Shown: positions 19,017-29,925 of the stretch, in pieces
Numbering within the stretch: the stretch's first letter is position 1
Layout of the letters: each line of letters starts with the position of its first letter
Assembly: GCF_018882335.1 (NCBI RefSeq)
Contig: NZ_JACVOS010000002.1
Span: 62,001-126,000, forward strand
DNA length: 64,000 bases
Direction: 5' to 3'
Source of the DNA: Polynucleobacter sp. AM-25C3
GTDB lineage: Bacteria > Pseudomonadota > Gammaproteobacteria > Burkholderiales > Burkholderiaceae
Made by a program: the position numbers and the translations under genes
Notes under the pieces: generated by a model
What the model was told of the DNA's origin: nothing
Seen by the model: the letters and a program-made list of their open reading frames with translations, nothing else
Databases searched by the model: none

Positions 19017-20894
19017 TTGAATAGCAATATGTTGCAAAAAGTTGGTGTGTGGCTCATTGTGGGTCTAGTGCTCTTTACTGTTTTTAAACAGTTTGACAAG
19101 CCTAAAGATCAAACCCAAGTCACGTATTCTCAATTCATGGACGATGCCAAAGCTGGCAAAGTGAAACGAGTGGATGTGCAAGGTCGCACGCTACAGGTGA
19201 CGCCGAATGACGGCAACAAATATTCCATCATCTCCCCAGGAGATATTTGGATGGTTGGCGATCTCATGAAATTCGGAGTACAGGTAACTGGTAAAGCAGA
19301 CGATGAGCCAAACATGTTGGTTTCGGCTTTGTATTACCTCGGACCTACTTTATTGATTATTGGTTTTTGGTTTTTCATGATGCGCCAGATGCAAGGCGGC
19401 GGAAAGGGTGGAGCATTCTCTTTCGGCAAATCTAAAGCGCGCTTGATTGATGAAAATAGCAATACTGTGACCTTTGCTGATGTTGCTGGTTGCGATGAAG
19501 CCAAAGAAGAAGTTTTTGAGATTGTTGAGTTCCTCAAAGATCCGCAAAAGTTCCAAAAGCTTGGTGGTCGTATCCCGCACGGTGTTTTGCTGGTTGGCCC
19601 TCCGGGTACTGGTAAAACCTTGCTGGCGCGTGCGATTGCAGGCGAAGCAAAAGTTCCATTTTTCTCAATCTCTGGTTCAGACTTCGTCGAGATGTTTGTT
19701 GGTGTTGGTGCATCTCGCGTGCGCGATATGTTTGAGAACGCGAAGAAAAACTCTCCTTGCATCATCTTCATTGATGAGATTGATGCGGTCGGTCGTCACC
19801 GTGGTGCCGGTATGGGCGGTGGTAATGATGAGCGTGAGCAAACCCTGAACCAAATGCTGGTTGAGATGGATGGCTTTGAAAGCAATAGCGGTGTGATTGT
19901 CGTTGCTGCAACCAACCGCTCTGATGTATTGGATAAGGCCTTATTGCGTCCTGGTCGTTTTGATCGCCAGGTGCATGTAGGCTTGCCTGACATTCGTGGT
20001 CGCGAGCAAATCTTGCAAGTGCACATGCGTAAAGTTCCGATTGATCCAGATGTGGATGCGGCTGTATTAGCTCGCGGTACTCCTGGTTTCTCCGGCGCTG
20101 ATTTAGCAAATCTAGTAAATGAGTCTGCCTTGTTTGCAGCGCGTCGCAATAAACGCGCCGTCGATATGAAAGACTTTGAAGATGCAAAAGACAAGATCTA
20201 TATGGGTCCTGAGCGCAAGTCTGCTGTGATGCGTGAAGAAGAGCGTCGTAATACGGCGTATCACGAGTCAGGTCATGCGGTAGTAGCTAAGGTATTGCCT
20301 AAGGCTGATCCAGTGCATAAGGTCACCATCATGCCGCGCGGCATGGCTTTGGGTGTGACTTGGCAGTTGCCTGAGTTTGATCGTGTGAACTTATATAAAG
20401 ATCGCATGTTGGAAGAGTTGGCCATTTTGTTTGGCGGTCGTGCTGCTGAAGAGGTGTTCTTGCATTCCATGAGTACTGGCGCATCCAATGACTTTGAGCG
20501 TGCTACTAAAATGGCGCGTGATATGGTGACTCGTTACGGCATGAGTGATAGCTTGGGTACGATGGTCTATGTGGATACTGAATCAGAAAGTATCTTTGGG
20601 CGTAACAGCACGAAGACGGTTTCTGAGCTGACACAGCAAAAAGTCGATGCAGAAATTCGGGCATTAGTGGATAGTCAATATGCTTTGGCAAGATCCATTC
20701 TTGAGCAAAATCGTGACAAGGTTGAAGCCATGGTTGCTGCATTGCTTGAGCTGGAAACCATTGATGCTGAGCAGATTACCGACATTATGGAAGGTCGTCC
20801 ACCACGCGCTCCTAAGCCGCCATCAGCAACCCAGTTTGGTAACTCAGCTGGTACGCCAGGTCCTGCTGCGGGCGCTGCTCCAGCAACCGCTTAA
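19017..20894 (+). CDS. ftsH: ATP-dependent zinc metalloprotease FtsH
   Basis: 625 residues. Two membrane helices (about 9-24 and 102-122) flank a small periplasmic domain. The AAA+ module has Walker A GPPGTGKT, Walker B IIFIDEID, a pore FVGVG loop and the SRH region ([10 protein letters not shown]). The peptidase zinc site is HESGH. It is a hexameric inner-membrane protease that degrades membrane and short-lived regulatory proteins. TTG 19017 is preferred: it gives the family start MNSNM and has AAAGG seven bases upstream; ATG 19029 is the alternative. Confidence 0.96.
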   Translation: MNSNMLQKVGVWLIVGLVLFTVFKQFDKPKDQTQVTYSQFMDDAKAGKVKRVDVQGRTLQVTPNDGNKYSIISPGDIWMVGDLMKFGVQVTGKADDEPNMLVSALYYLGPTLLIIGFWFFMMRQMQGGGKGGAFSFGKSKARLIDENSNTVTFADVAGCDEAKEEVFEIVEFLKDPQKFQKLGGRIPHGVLLVGPPGTGKTLLARAIAGEAKVPFFSISGSDFVEMFVGVGASRVRDMFENAKKNSPCIIFIDEIDAVGRHRGAGMGGGNDEREQTLNQMLVEMDGFESNSGVIVVAATNRSDVLDKALLRPGRFDRQVHVGLPDIRGREQILQVHMRKVPIDPDVDAAVLARGTPGFSGADLANLVNESALFAARRNKRAVDMKDFEDAKDKIYMGPERKSAVMREEERRNTAYHESGHAVVAKVLPKADPVHKVTIMPRGMALGVTWQLPEFDRVNLYKDRMLEELAILFGGRAAEEVFLHSMSTGASNDFERATKMARDMVTRYGMSDSLGTMVYVDTESESIFGRNSTKTVSELTQQKVDAEIRALVDSQYALARSILEQNRDKVEAMVAALLELETIDAEQITDIMEGRPPRAPKPPSATQFGNSAGTPGPAAGAAPATA

Positions 20895-20918
20895 TCAGCC
20901 GCTAGTCTTAGCTAGGTG

Positions 20919-21785
20919 ATGAAGCGAACTCCGCCCGCAACATGGCGTTGCGGGCGTTTTCTTTTTGATTTTAGTAAACGTCAGCGCCCACTGGTGATGG
21001 GCATCCTAAATGCCACACCAGATTCATTCTCAGATGGTGGAGAGTTCAGAACGCCTAGCGATGCGATTGCTCAAGCAAAGCGGATGATTGTTAATGGCGC
21101 AGACATCATTGACATCGGCGGCGAGTCGACTCGACCCGGTGCTGAGCCGGTTTCTTTGCAAGAAGAGTTAGATCGTGTTTTGCCAGTCATTGATGCATTG
21201 AAAGATTGTGGAGTTGCGCTATCGATTGATACCTATAAAGCGGAGACCATGTGTCAAGCTCTGCGAGCAGGCGTTGATTGCGTCAACGATATCTGGGCAC
21301 TACGACAAGAGGGTGCAGTAGGCGCCATCCTTGAAAGTGATCTAGACAAAGATAAGCAATGTGGCATTGTATTAATGCATATGCAACGTGATCCGCAAAC
21401 CATGCAATTTGATCCTGAGTATCAAGATGTCATCGCAGAGGTAAAGGCTTTTCTTCAAGAGCGAGCTAGCTTGTTAGAAGATAAAGGCGTTGCTAACAAT
21501 AGAATTGCTATCGACCCAGGATTTGGCTTTGGCAAAAGTCTGGAGCACAACCTCAAGATGTTGGCTGATTTTGATCAATTCTCCCAATTGGGTTATCCGG
21601 TTTTGGCAGGGATTTCTCGTAAATCGATGCTGGGTAAGCTAACTGGGCGAGATACCAATGAGCGGGTAGCGCCCAGTGTGGCTGCCGCTATTCTGGCTGC
21701 AGATCGGGGTGCCCGCATTATTCGGGTTCACGATGTGCAGGAGACGGTTGATTCTCTGAAGCTCTGGGAAGCGATTCAGGGGTGA
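20919..21785 (+). CDS. folP: Dihydropteroate synthase
   Basis: About 288 residues. Both DHPS signatures are present: [15 protein letters not shown] near residue 27 and [17 protein letters not shown] near 60. The C-terminal RVHDVQET motif is also there. It condenses p-aminobenzoate with dihydropterin pyrophosphate in folate synthesis and is the sulfonamide target. It lies in the conserved order ftsH-folP-glmM, 24 bases after ftsH. GTG 20916 is an in-frame alternative one codon upstream. Confidence 0.95.
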   Translation: MKRTPPATWRCGRFLFDFSKRQRPLVMGILNATPDSFSDGGEFRTPSDAIAQAKRMIVNGADIIDIGGESTRPGAEPVSLQEELDRVLPVIDALKDCGVALSIDTYKAETMCQALRAGVDCVNDIWALRQEGAVGAILESDLDKDKQCGIVLMHMQRDPQTMQFDPEYQDVIAEVKAFLQERASLLEDKGVANNRIAIDPGFGFGKSLEHNLKMLADFDQFSQLGYPVLAGISRKSMLGKLTGRDTNERVAPSVAAAILAADRGARIIRVHDVQETVDSLKLWEAIQG

Positions 21786-21825
21786 CTCAGCTGGCTCAAT
21801 GCCCACAAGTTTTATAATGAAATCC

Positions 21826-23169
21826 ATGAAAAAACAATACTTTGGTACTGATGGTATCCGCGGTGAAGTAGGGCAATTTCCGATTGTTCCGGAGTTCATT
21901 ACTCGCCTTGGCTATGCGGCAGGCATAGTACTGAGTCAGAATGCAGAACCGGGTGAGCGCTGCAAGATTTTGATTGGTAAAGATACGCGCGTTTCTGGTT
22001 ATTTATTGGAAGCCGCTCTAGAGGCTGGTTTTGCTGCTGCTGGTGTCGATGTCATGTTGTGTGGACCTATGCCTACCCCAGGCGTTGCTTACCTTACCAA
22101 AGCCTTGCGTTTATCAGCAGGTGTGGTGATTTCTGCCTCGCACAATGCGTATCAAGACAATGGGATTAAATTCTTCTCTGCAGAAGGCGGCAAGTTAACG
22201 GATGAGTTTGAGTTGGCGATAGAAGCCGAGCTCGCAAAACCCATGGGTTGCGTTAGCTCAAAAGATATAGGGAAGGCATTTCGCATCGATGATGCTGCTG
22301 GACGTTATATTGAGTTCTGCAAATCGACTTTTCCTGGTGATCTCAATCTCAAGGGTTTGAAGTTGGTAGTTGATTGCGCCAATGGTGCTGCCTACCATAT
22401 TGCCCCCCATGTATTTCATGAGCTAGGTGCAGAAGTGATTTCGATTGGAGTTCAGCCCGACGGTCGCAACATTAACGATGGCTGCGGTGCTACAGCGCCT
22501 GAGGCATTAATTACTAAAGTAAAAGAAGTTGGCGCTGATCTTGGTATTGCATTAGATGGTGATGCCGATCGCCTACAAATGGTAGATGCTACTGGTCGAC
22601 TCTTTAATGGAGATGAGCTCTTATACGTTCTAGTTAAAGATCGCATTGACCGCGGCCAAGCATTGGGAGGGGTTGTCGGTACTCTCATGACTAATCTGGC
22701 AGTAGAAAATGCCATCAAAGGTTTGGGTATTGGATTTGAGCGGGCCAATGTGGGCGATCGTTACGTCTTAGAGCTCTTGAAAGAGAGGGGGTGGATCATT
22801 GGCGGCGAAGGTTCTGGGCATTTGCTTTGCCTAGATCAGCATTCCACAGGTGATGGCACCATTGCTGCGCTGCAGGTTTTGGCGGCCATGAGTAAAAACA
22901 AGCAAAGTTTGGCTCAGCTCCTCGATTTCGTAAAAATCTTCCCTCAGGTGCTTTTGAATGTGAAGTTCAAAGCTGGATACGACTGGAAGTCAGATGCCAA
23001 GCTCAAATCGAAGATTAGCCAAGTTGAGACTGATCTTCAGGGAACGGGCAGGGTGCTGATTCGTGCCTCAGGTACGGAACCCCTCCTGCGGGTAATGGTT
23101 GAGGCTCAAGATAGCGCAGTAGCCATGAGCTCAGCCAAGTCTATTGCAGATCTAGTGCCAATAAGCTAA
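21826..23169 (+). CDS. glmM: Phosphoglucosamine mutase
   Basis: About 447 residues. Starting at [16 protein letters not shown] it matches the family N-terminus. The phosphoserine loop [17 protein letters not shown], the metal loop DGDADRL, the sugar loop GEGSGHL and the phosphate-binding [12 protein letters not shown] are all present. It converts glucosamine-6-phosphate to glucosamine-1-phosphate for peptidoglycan and LPS. In-frame ATGs at 21799 and 21817 would add nine or three residues; none has a clear ribosome-binding site. A TATAAT lies at 21813-21818, overlapping the 21817 ATG. Confidence 0.94.
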   Translation: MKKQYFGTDGIRGEVGQFPIVPEFITRLGYAAGIVLSQNAEPGERCKILIGKDTRVSGYLLEAALEAGFAAAGVDVMLCGPMPTPGVAYLTKALRLSAGVVISASHNAYQDNGIKFFSAEGGKLTDEFELAIEAELAKPMGCVSSKDIGKAFRIDDAAGRYIEFCKSTFPGDLNLKGLKLVVDCANGAAYHIAPHVFHELGAEVISIGVQPDGRNINDGCGATAPEALITKVKEVGADLGIALDGDADRLQMVDATGRLFNGDELLYVLVKDRIDRGQALGGVVGTLMTNLAVENAIKGLGIGFERANVGDRYVLELLKERGWIIGGEGSGHLLCLDQHSTGDGTIAALQVLAAMSKNKQSLAQLLDFVKIFPQVLLNVKFKAGYDWKSDAKLKSKISQVETDLQGTGRVLIRASGTEPLLRVMVEAQDSAVAMSSAKSIADLVPIS

Positions 23170-23206
23170 ATCATTGATTTTGTTGGATTATTTTCAAGCT
23201 CAATTA

Positions 23207-23240
23207 GTGTCATAAAAGGGTCATACTCAAAACGTATCGT
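23207..23240 (+). promoter_or_regulatory. PHO box and -10 element of the pst-pho operon
   Basis: Two 7-base repeats, GTGTCAT (23207-23213) and GGGTCAT (23218-23224), are separated by AAAA and match the PhoB consensus CTGTCAT-N4-CTGTCAT. Ten bases later stands TATCGT (23235-23240) as a -10. The position 45 bases before the pstS start fits PhoB-activated transcription. Confidence 0.85.
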
Positions 23241-23284
23241 TCAGCTATCGCAATATTGCGTTATTTATCTGAGGAACGATCCAC

Positions 23285-24307
23285 ATGAACTCATTCTTGA
23301 AAAAAGCGCTCGTTATTAGCGCGATTTCATTTGCCCCAGTTGCTTTCGCAGCGGATATGACCGGCGCTGGCGCCTCATTTCCATACCCTGTTTATACAAA
23401 ATGGGCTGAAGCTTTCAAAGCAAAGACTGGCTCTAACTTAAATTACCAATCCATCGGTTCTTCTGGCGGTATTAAGCAAATCAAAGCAAAGACTGTTGAT
23501 TTCGGTGCAACCGACAATCCAGTGAAGTTTGATGACTTAGAAAAAGATGGCATGGTTCAATTCCCAGCCATTATTGGCGGTGTTGTTCCAGTGATTAACG
23601 TTGATGGTGTTAAGCCAGGCGATATCAAATTAGACGGCCCAACATTGGCTGATATTTTCCAAGGCGTGATTTCTGACTGGGGTGATAAGCGTATCGCCAT
23701 CATGAACCCAGGTGTGAAGATTCCTTCTGGTTCGATTACTGTTGTTCACCGTGCCGATGGTTCAGGTACAACTGCGATCTTTACTGATTACCTAACTAAG
23801 ACCAGCACACTCTGGAAAGATGCTGTTGGTGCCGGTGCTGCCGTTAAATGGCCTGCTGCCTCATCTGTTGGCGGTAAAGGTAACGAAGGTGTTGCTGCAA
23901 ACGTATCTCGCGTAAAGAATTCTATCGGTTATGTTGAGTACGCTTACGCTAAGAAAAATAAGTTAACTTATATTTCACTGAAAAATAAAGCTGGTAATTT
24001 TGTTGCTCCTGACGATACTACTTTTGCAGCTGCTGCACTGGGTACTGATTGGGCGAAGATTCCTGGTATGGGTGCTTTCATTACTGATGCTGCTGGTGCA
24101 AAGTCTTGGCCAATCACTGGCGCTTCTTTCATTCTTCTCTACAAGAACCCAGAAAACAAAGCAAATGCTGCTGAAGTGATCAAGTTCTTTGACTTTGCAT
24201 TCAAGGATGGCAAGAAAATGGCTGAAGAGTTAGATTACGTTCCAATGCCTGATGCAACAACAGAATTTATCCGTAAGAATGTATTTTCTAAAGTAGTTAC
24301 TAAATAA
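23285..24307 (+). CDS. pstS: Periplasmic phosphate-binding protein PstS
   Basis: 340 residues with a Sec signal peptide ending AFA-AD near residue 22. The mature protein opens MTGAGASFPYPVYTKW, the family's first phosphate-binding loop. SSGGIKQIKAKTVDFGATDNP and HRADGSGTT supply the other binding loops. It captures inorganic phosphate in the periplasm and delivers it to PstCA. It is the first gene of the pst operon, directly behind a PHO box. A hairpin between pstS and pstC (24342-24369) probably lets pstS be made in excess over the membrane subunits. Confidence 0.97.
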   Translation: MNSFLKKALVISAISFAPVAFAADMTGAGASFPYPVYTKWAEAFKAKTGSNLNYQSIGSSGGIKQIKAKTVDFGATDNPVKFDDLEKDGMVQFPAIIGGVVPVINVDGVKPGDIKLDGPTLADIFQGVISDWGDKRIAIMNPGVKIPSGSITVVHRADGSGTTAIFTDYLTKTSTLWKDAVGAGAAVKWPAASSVGGKGNEGVAANVSRVKNSIGYVEYAYAKKNKLTYISLKNKAGNFVAPDDTTFAAAALGTDWAKIPGMGAFITDAAGAKSWPITGASFILLYKNPENKANAAEVIKFFDFAFKDGKKMAEELDYVPMPDATTEFIRKNVFSKVVTK

Positions 24308-24341
24308 GTTTAGAGATTGATAGTAGTCAATCAAAACTAAT

Positions 24342-24369
24342 AAACAGCCTCACTCAAGTGGGGCTGTTT
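24342..24369 (+). terminator. Hairpin between pstS and pstC (partial terminator or RNA stabiliser)
   Basis: Arms 24342-24353 and 24358-24369 pair over 12 bases (one G-T) with a TCAA loop, ending in TTT. The T run is short, so partial read-through into pstC is expected. Such hairpins often protect the pstS message. Confidence 0.65.
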
Positions 24370-24392
24370 CAATATTTAAATAAGCTCAATAT

Positions 24393-25382
24393 ATGATGGA
24401 TATAACCCAGTCCGCTTCAATGCCGACGCCGCAGGCTCTTCGAATCGCTAAATATCAGCGTATTCAAGATTTCCTCTTTCATGGTATTACCCAATTTTTT
24501 GCGCTGTCAGTATTGATCGCATTGCTCGGTATTATTGCCTCTTTACTTTTCAATGCGTGGCCAGCGCTGCACACCTTTGGCCCTGCCTTCTTTTTTACCC
24601 AAGAGTGGGATATTGTGAATGGGGAGTTTGGTGGCCTGATTGCCATTTATGGCACCGTCGTCACTTCAATCATTGCATTGCTGATTGCGGTTCCATTGAG
24701 TTTCGGGATTGCTGTTTTTTTGACCGAGTTATGTCCAAGTGCGCTACGTAGGCCTTTAGGTACTGCAGTAGAGTTGCTGGCCGCTGTACCATCGATTATT
24801 TACGGTATGTTTGGCTTGTTTATTTTTGCGCCTCTATTTGCCGAGTATGTTCAACCAGCGCTTGCGGGAACCCTTGGACAAATTCCTGGGCTGGGTATTT
24901 TGTTTTCAGGAGCATTTAATGGTATTGGTGTTTTATGTGCCGGCCTCATCTTAGCGATGATGATTTTGCCGTTTATTGCTTCAGTCATGCGCGACGTATT
25001 TGAAATCGTTCCTCCGGTACTCAAAGAGTCTGCATACGGTATTGGTTGCACCACTTGGGAAGTAGTTAATAACGTAGTACTTCCGTACACGAAGGCTGGT
25101 GTTATTGGTGGCGTGATGCTTGGTTTGGGTAGGGCACTTGGTGAGACGATGGCTGTGACCTTCGTGATTGGTAATGCTCACCGCTTGTCCCCATCTTTAT
25201 TTGCCCCAGGAACTTCAATTGCCTCTACTTTGGCAAATGAGTTTGGTGAGGCTGAAGCGGGCAACCATTTATCTTCTTTATATGCCCTAGGATTAGCCCT
25301 GTTCATCATTACCTTTATTGTGTTGGCATGTGCTAAGTGGATGCTGAACAACATGGAGAAGAAGCAAGGACTAAAAACATGA
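24393..25382 (+). CDS. pstC: Phosphate ABC transporter permease PstC
   Basis: 329 residues with six predicted membrane helices. The permease motif [16 protein letters not shown] and the EAA-like loop ([27 protein letters not shown]) that contacts PstB are both present. It forms the inner-membrane channel with PstA. Its stop overlaps the pstA start (ATGA, 25379-25382). Confidence 0.96.
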   Translation: MMDITQSASMPTPQALRIAKYQRIQDFLFHGITQFFALSVLIALLGIIASLLFNAWPALHTFGPAFFFTQEWDIVNGEFGGLIAIYGTVVTSIIALLIAVPLSFGIAVFLTELCPSALRRPLGTAVELLAAVPSIIYGMFGLFIFAPLFAEYVQPALAGTLGQIPGLGILFSGAFNGIGVLCAGLILAMMILPFIASVMRDVFEIVPPVLKESAYGIGCTTWEVVNNVVLPYTKAGVIGGVMLGLGRALGETMAVTFVIGNAHRLSPSLFAPGTSIASTLANEFGEAEAGNHLSSLYALGLALFIITFIVLACAKWMLNNMEKKQGLKT

Positions 25383-26245
25383 ATAACGTTTCTAATATCG
25401 ATCCAGCACTGTTTTCTAAGCGGAAGCGCGCAAATAAGATTGGCTTAACCTTATCCATGTCTGCCATGGTTTTAGGTATGATTTTTCTGTTTTGGATTTT
25501 GGCTGTATTGTTTTTCAAAGGATTTTCTTCGCTCGATCTATCCATATTTACTCAAAGCACTCCAGCGCCTGGCTCTGAGGGTGGCGGCCTTGCTAATGCG
25601 ATCGTAGGTAGTTTGATGTTAGTGGGTTGCTGTACTTTAATTAGCACTCCTGTTGGAGTGCTGGCAGGCTTGTACCTCTCTGAATATGGAGATCGTAGTC
25701 GCATAGCTTCAGTCACTCGCTTTGTTACCGATATCATGCTTTCAGCACCTTCTATCGTGATTGGTTTGTTCGTTTACGCTCTAGTAGTTGCACAAGTTCG
25801 ACATTTCTCTGGTTGGGCGGGTACGATTGCACTGGCATTGATTGCTGTTCCAGTGGTTGTGCGTACCACCGAAAATATGTTGCGCTTAGTTCCTGGTAGC
25901 TTGCGTGAGGCAGCCTATGCTTTAGGTACGCCCAAGTGGAAAGTAGCCTTCATGATTACTTTGAGAGCAGCCCAATCTGGAGTGATGACAGGTATCTTGC
26001 TGTCCTTAGCTCGCGTTAGTGGCGAAACTGCACCGTTGTTGTTTACCGCACTCAATAACCAGTTCTTCTCCACCAATATGAATGCACCCATGGCCAACTT
26101 GCCAGTGGTAATTTTTCAGTTCGCCATGAGTCCGTATGACAACTGGGTCGATTTGGCTTGGGGTGGAGCGCTATTAATTACGATTGCTGTATTGGGCTTA
26201 AATATTTTGGCTCGAGTGGTATTCCGCGAGAAGGTCCAAGGATGA
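25379..26245 (+). CDS. pstA: Phosphate ABC transporter permease PstA
   Basis: About 288 residues from ATG 25379. Six membrane helices, the [12 protein letters not shown] segment and the EAA loop [21 protein letters not shown] are typical of PstA. The ORF is open 14 codons further upstream inside pstC, but ATG 25379 has AAGGA upstream and the usual 4-base overlap with the pstC stop. It pairs with PstC as the translocation pore. Confidence 0.95.
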   Translation: MNNVSNIDPALFSKRKRANKIGLTLSMSAMVLGMIFLFWILAVLFFKGFSSLDLSIFTQSTPAPGSEGGGLANAIVGSLMLVGCCTLISTPVGVLAGLYLSEYGDRSRIASVTRFVTDIMLSAPSIVIGLFVYALVVAQVRHFSGWAGTIALALIAVPVVVRTTENMLRLVPGSLREAAYALGTPKWKVAFMITLRAAQSGVMTGILLSLARVSGETAPLLFTALNNQFFSTNMNAPMANLPVVIFQFAMSPYDNWVDLAWGGALLITIAVLGLNILARVVFREKVQG

Positions 26246-27093
26246 TGAGCGATATGAAAACAATGTTTGACTTAAATCAGATTGATAGTCAAGGAGTGGG
26301 AACAAATATGAATACAAACCAACAAACACAAGCCCCGGCTAAGAATGCGCTTGAAGTACGCAATCTCAATTTCTTTTACGGATCTTTTCAGGGTCTCCAA
26401 GATATCAATTTAGATATCGAAGAGGGCAAAGTAACTGCATTTATCGGACCATCTGGTTGCGGTAAATCCACTTTGCTCAGAGCCTTGAATCGAATGTATG
26501 ACCTCTATCCTGGTCAGCGTGCAGAAGGTGAGATTAACTTCTACGGTCAAAATATCTTGGCCCCAGGTCAAGATTTGAATCTCCTGCGTTCAAGAATCGG
26601 CATGGTTTTTCAGAAGCCAACACCATTTCCAATGTCTATTTATGAGAATATTGCCTTTGGCGTACGTCTCTATGAAAGACTTTCTCGCTCTGAAATGGAT
26701 GAGCGCGTTGAGTGGGCTTTGAATAAAGCGGCACTTTGGAATGAGGCGAAAGACAAGCTTAACCAGAGTGGTTTATCTCTGTCTGGCGGTCAGCAGCAGC
26801 GTTTATGTATTGCCCGAGGCGTAGCGGTAAAGCCATCAGTTATTTTGCTAGATGAGCCAACTTCAGCCCTAGATCCAATCTCCACAGGTAAGATTGAAGA
26901 GTTGATTAATGAGCTCAAGCATGAATACACGATTGCCATCGTGACTCATAATATGCAGCAGGCAGCTCGCGTCTCCGATTACACTGCTTATATGTACCTT
27001 GGAAGTCTCATCGAGTACGGTAAGACTGATGAAATCTTCATCAAGCCTAAGCGTAAAGAAACAGAAGATTACATTACCGGCCGTTTCGGTTAA
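26242..27093 (+). CDS. pstB: Phosphate ABC transporter ATP-binding protein PstB
   Basis: Walker [11 protein letters not shown]-loop [22 protein letters not shown] signature LSGGQQQR and Walker [12 protein letters not shown] are all present, with the PstB-specific [18 protein letters not shown] segment. ATG 26242 overlaps the pstA stop and follows AAGG, giving 283 residues with an N-terminal extension. ATG 26308, preceded by AAGGAG, gives 261 residues, nearer the usual PstB length. It powers phosphate import and is thought to signal phosphate status through PhoU to PhoR. Confidence 0.95.
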   Translation: MMSDMKTMFDLNQIDSQGVGTNMNTNQQTQAPAKNALEVRNLNFFYGSFQGLQDINLDIEEGKVTAFIGPSGCGKSTLLRALNRMYDLYPGQRAEGEINFYGQNILAPGQDLNLLRSRIGMVFQKPTPFPMSIYENIAFGVRLYERLSRSEMDERVEWALNKAALWNEAKDKLNQSGLSLSGGQQQRLCIARGVAVKPSVILLDEPTSALDPISTGKIEELINELKHEYTIAIVTHNMQQAARVSDYTAYMYLGSLIEYGKTDEIFIKPKRKETEDYITGRFG

Positions 27094-27105
27094 TTGGAGA
27101 TATAA

Positions 27106-27813
27106 ATGCCAGATAAACACCTTTCATCACAATTTGATGCAGATTTAAATTCCCTCTCTAGTCGATTGCTAGAAATGGGCGGTCTTGTTGAGTCACAGAT
27201 TTCAACGGCGATGCGCGCATTTACGCAAATGGACGTTGAAACTTGCAATGTGGTTATTGCCAATGAGAAAATCGTTAACGATCTTGAAATTCAGATTGAT
27301 TTAGCTTGTACTGAATTGATTGCACGTCGCCAACCTACAGCGCGAGACTTGCGCTTGGTGATGGCAGTGTCTAAAGCGATTACCAATTTGGAGCGTGCTG
27401 GCGATGAGGCCGAGCGTGTTGCTAAGAGAACCAAACGTCTTATCGAGGCTGGTGCGACTTACAACATTAACGTTGCTGAAATTCGCTTATCTGGACAAAT
27501 GGCGATTTCATTATTGCGCCGTAGCTTAGATGCCTTTGCCCGCTTGGATACGGTTGCGGCTGCGGAAGTAGTTCAGGAAGATCGTCAGATCGATGAGGAA
27601 TTTAGAGGCTTTGTACGCAAGTTGATTTCTTACATGATGGAAGATCCACATATGATCTCTACTGGCTTGGACATGTTGACTATTGCTAAGGCGATCGAAC
27701 GTATTGGCGATCATGCAAAGAATATTGCCGAGTTCGTAATCTATATCGCTAAAGGCTCTGATGTGCGTCATATCCCGCACGAGGATTTGGTGCGCGAGGC
27801 GAATAAAGAATAA
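27106..27813 (+). CDS. phoU: Phosphate transport system regulator PhoU
   Basis: 235 residues with two repeated three-helix PhoU domains. Metal-binding ExxxD-type motifs are visible in NLERAGDEAERVAKR (about 90-105) and KAIERIGDHAKNIAEF (about 195-210). It connects the Pst transporter to PhoR and represses the Pho response when phosphate is plentiful. It is 12 bases after pstB in the same operon. Confidence 0.97.
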   Translation: MPDKHLSSQFDADLNSLSSRLLEMGGLVESQISTAMRAFTQMDVETCNVVIANEKIVNDLEIQIDLACTELIARRQPTARDLRLVMAVSKAITNLERAGDEAERVAKRTKRLIEAGATYNINVAEIRLSGQMAISLLRRSLDAFARLDTVAAAEVVQEDRQIDEEFRGFVRKLISYMMEDPHMISTGLDMLTIAKAIERIGDHAKNIAEFVIYIAKGSDVRHIPHEDLVREANKE

Positions 27814-27833
27814 GTAATATCAATACGGATTTC

Positions 27834-28550
27834 ATGATGACTCACCGCATATTGATTGTTGAAGATGAGCCTTCTATCGCCGAACTGATTGCGATTAACT
27901 TAACTCATGCTGGGTATGATGTTAAGAAGGCAATGCAAACTGACATTGCATTAAATATGATGCGCGACGAACTGCCCAGTTTGTTGATTTTGGATTGGAT
28001 GTTGCCGGGCAAGTCTGGCGTTCAGTTTGCTAGAGAGTTGCGGGCAAACGAGCGCACAAGATCTTTGCCAATTCTGATGCTCACCGCTAAAAGCGAAGAG
28101 TCCGATAAGGTGCTGGGCCTAGATTCGGGTGCGGATGACTATGTCACCAAGCCTTTCTCGCCGAAAGAGTTGGTTGCTCGTGTCAAGGCACTCTTGCGCC
28201 GCCAAACTCCAGTTGAAGATACGGGACCACTGTCTGTTGGACCGCTAAGGCTAGACCCTCTATCGCATCGAGTGACGGCTATTTGGCCTAATATGGACCC
28301 GCAAACAGTGTCATTGGGACCCACCGAATATCGATTACTTCAGTTTTTGATGGCCAACCCTGAAAGAGTCCACTCCAGAGCAAATCTGCTGGATAAGGTA
28401 TGGGGTAATGAGGTCTATATTGAAGAACGTACGGTGGATGTTCATATCAAGAGGTTAAGGGCGGCTTTGGCTCCCACAGATTCGGATCGTTATATCGAGA
28501 CGGTACGTGGAAGCGGTTATCGAATTACCAAGATCCCAACTCAGACCTAA
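27834..28550 (+). CDS. phoB: Phosphate regulon response regulator PhoB (OmpR family)
   Basis: 238 residues. The receiver domain (1-120) has the acidic pair E10/D11/E12, phospho-acceptor D54 in LILDWMLPG, T in MLTAKSE and K in VTKPFSPKEL. The C-terminal winged helix (about 135-235) ends GSGYRITK. It binds PHO boxes as a dimer when phosphorylated by PhoR. Its presence at the end of the pst operon supports reading the PHO-like sites in this window as functional. ATG 27837 is an alternative start. Confidence 0.96.
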   Translation: MMTHRILIVEDEPSIAELIAINLTHAGYDVKKAMQTDIALNMMRDELPSLLILDWMLPGKSGVQFARELRANERTRSLPILMLTAKSEESDKVLGLDSGADDYVTKPFSPKELVARVKALLRRQTPVEDTGPLSVGPLRLDPLSHRVTAIWPNMDPQTVSLGPTEYRLLQFLMANPERVHSRANLLDKVWGNEVYIEERTVDVHIKRLRAALAPTDSDRYIETVRGSGYRITKIPTQT

Positions 28551-28611
28551 ATAAGAGGCGCTTCTCAGGGCGGTTTTGTCCGCCGCCATCCAGATGCTCT
28601 AAGATTGTCGT

Positions 28612-29910
28612 ATGTTATCTGTTATCACCCGATTTGCCTTACTCATTTTCTTGGCGTTTCTTGCAGGCTATATTGCATTAGCCCAACTAGGTCCTATTTC
28701 AGCAATTGGCGCTGGAATTTGCGTGCTATCAATACCTTTAATTTATTCGTACATTAATTTAGCCCGCTTACGTAAGTTTACGGTTGCTGATTCTGTTGAA
28801 TCCATGCCATTGCCTAGTGGTTACTGGGAAGAGATATTTTTCCGCCTGCAGCGCTTAGTTCGAAATCTGAAGCAGCAAATGCGGTCTATTGAAAAGCAAC
28901 ACAGTCGCTTTATAGAGGCTTTTCAGGCCTCTCCTAATGGCATTGTGATGCTCGATGACCAAGACCACATTGAATGGTGTAACGCTATTGCTGAGCAATT
29001 CTTTGGTTTAAATTTCAAGCGCGATGTAATGCAAAGAATCAACTTCCTTATTCGTCGCCCAGAATTCGTTCAATACCTTTACAGACGTCAATTTGATGAG
29101 TCTTTACTGCTGGAAAGAATGGGGCCTGCTGCAAATCTCAGTTTGATGTTGCAAGCTTTTCCGTTCGGCGATATGCGCCACCTCTTGCTCATTCAGGATG
29201 TCACCGATTTGCAAAAAGCCGATGCTATGCGACGAGATTTCGTGGCCAATGTTTCTCATGAGATGAGAACGCCAATTACGGTGTTGATGGGTTTTTTAGA
29301 AACCATGCAATCACTGGATTTGGATAAGGCCCAGCAAAATCAATATTTTGAGATGATGATGTCTCAGGCTCAACGCATGAAGAGTTTGGTTGAGGACTTG
29401 TTAACTCTCGCCAACCTAGAAGCCAATACCTTGCCAGCTCCGATGCAGGCTATTAGCATCCCAACCTTAATGGCCCTTCTCAAGAATGATGCGGAAGTGC
29501 TCTCACAAGGACATCATGCATTTAATTTTGAGGTCTCCAGCCCAAGTAATTTAATGGGGGAAGAGCGCGAGATTCTGTCTGCATTTGGAAATCTAGTTTC
29601 CAATGCAATTCGATACTCTCCAGATATTGCTTCAATTAGTACTAATTGGCGTGTTAATGAGCGCGGGGAGGGTGAGTTTTCTGTGACTGATACTGGCCCC
29701 GGAATTGCTTCAGAGCATCTCTCTCGATTAACTGAGCGCTTTTATCGTGTAGATAGAAGTCGATCTAGGGATACTGGAGGTACGGGGCTGGGCTTGGCAA
29801 TTGTTAAACATATTGCCAATCGTCATCAAGCCCAGTTAATTATTGAGAGTACACCCGGCAAGGGGAGCACATTTACTTTGCGCTTCCCTAAAGAGCGTGT
29901 TGTTGCTTAA
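28612..29910 (+). CDS. phoR: Phosphate regulon sensor histidine kinase PhoR
   Basis: 432 residues. Two N-terminal membrane helices (about 5-50) are followed by a PAS domain (about 95-200). The dimerisation helix carries H216 in VANVSHEMRTPITVL, and the ATPase domain has N (FGNLVSNAIRYS), G1 (DTGPGI) and G2 (GTGLGLAIVKHI) boxes. As in other PhoR proteins there is no large periplasmic sensor, so phosphate status must arrive via PstB/PhoU. A 61-base gap with a small GGCGG/CCGCC hairpin (28569-28584) separates it from phoB. Confidence 0.96.
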   Translation: MLSVITRFALLIFLAFLAGYIALAQLGPISAIGAGICVLSIPLIYSYINLARLRKFTVADSVESMPLPSGYWEEIFFRLQRLVRNLKQQMRSIEKQHSRFIEAFQASPNGIVMLDDQDHIEWCNAIAEQFFGLNFKRDVMQRINFLIRRPEFVQYLYRRQFDESLLLERMGPAANLSLMLQAFPFGDMRHLLLIQDVTDLQKADAMRRDFVANVSHEMRTPITVLMGFLETMQSLDLDKAQQNQYFEMMMSQAQRMKSLVEDLLTLANLEANTLPAPMQAISIPTLMALLKNDAEVLSQGHHAFNFEVSSPSNLMGEEREILSAFGNLVSNAIRYSPDIASISTNWRVNERGEGEFSVTDTGPGIASEHLSRLTERFYRVDRSRSRDTGGTGLGLAIVKHIANRHQAQLIIESTPGKGSTFTLRFPKERVVA

Positions 29911-29925
29911 GAAGGCTGAACTGAC

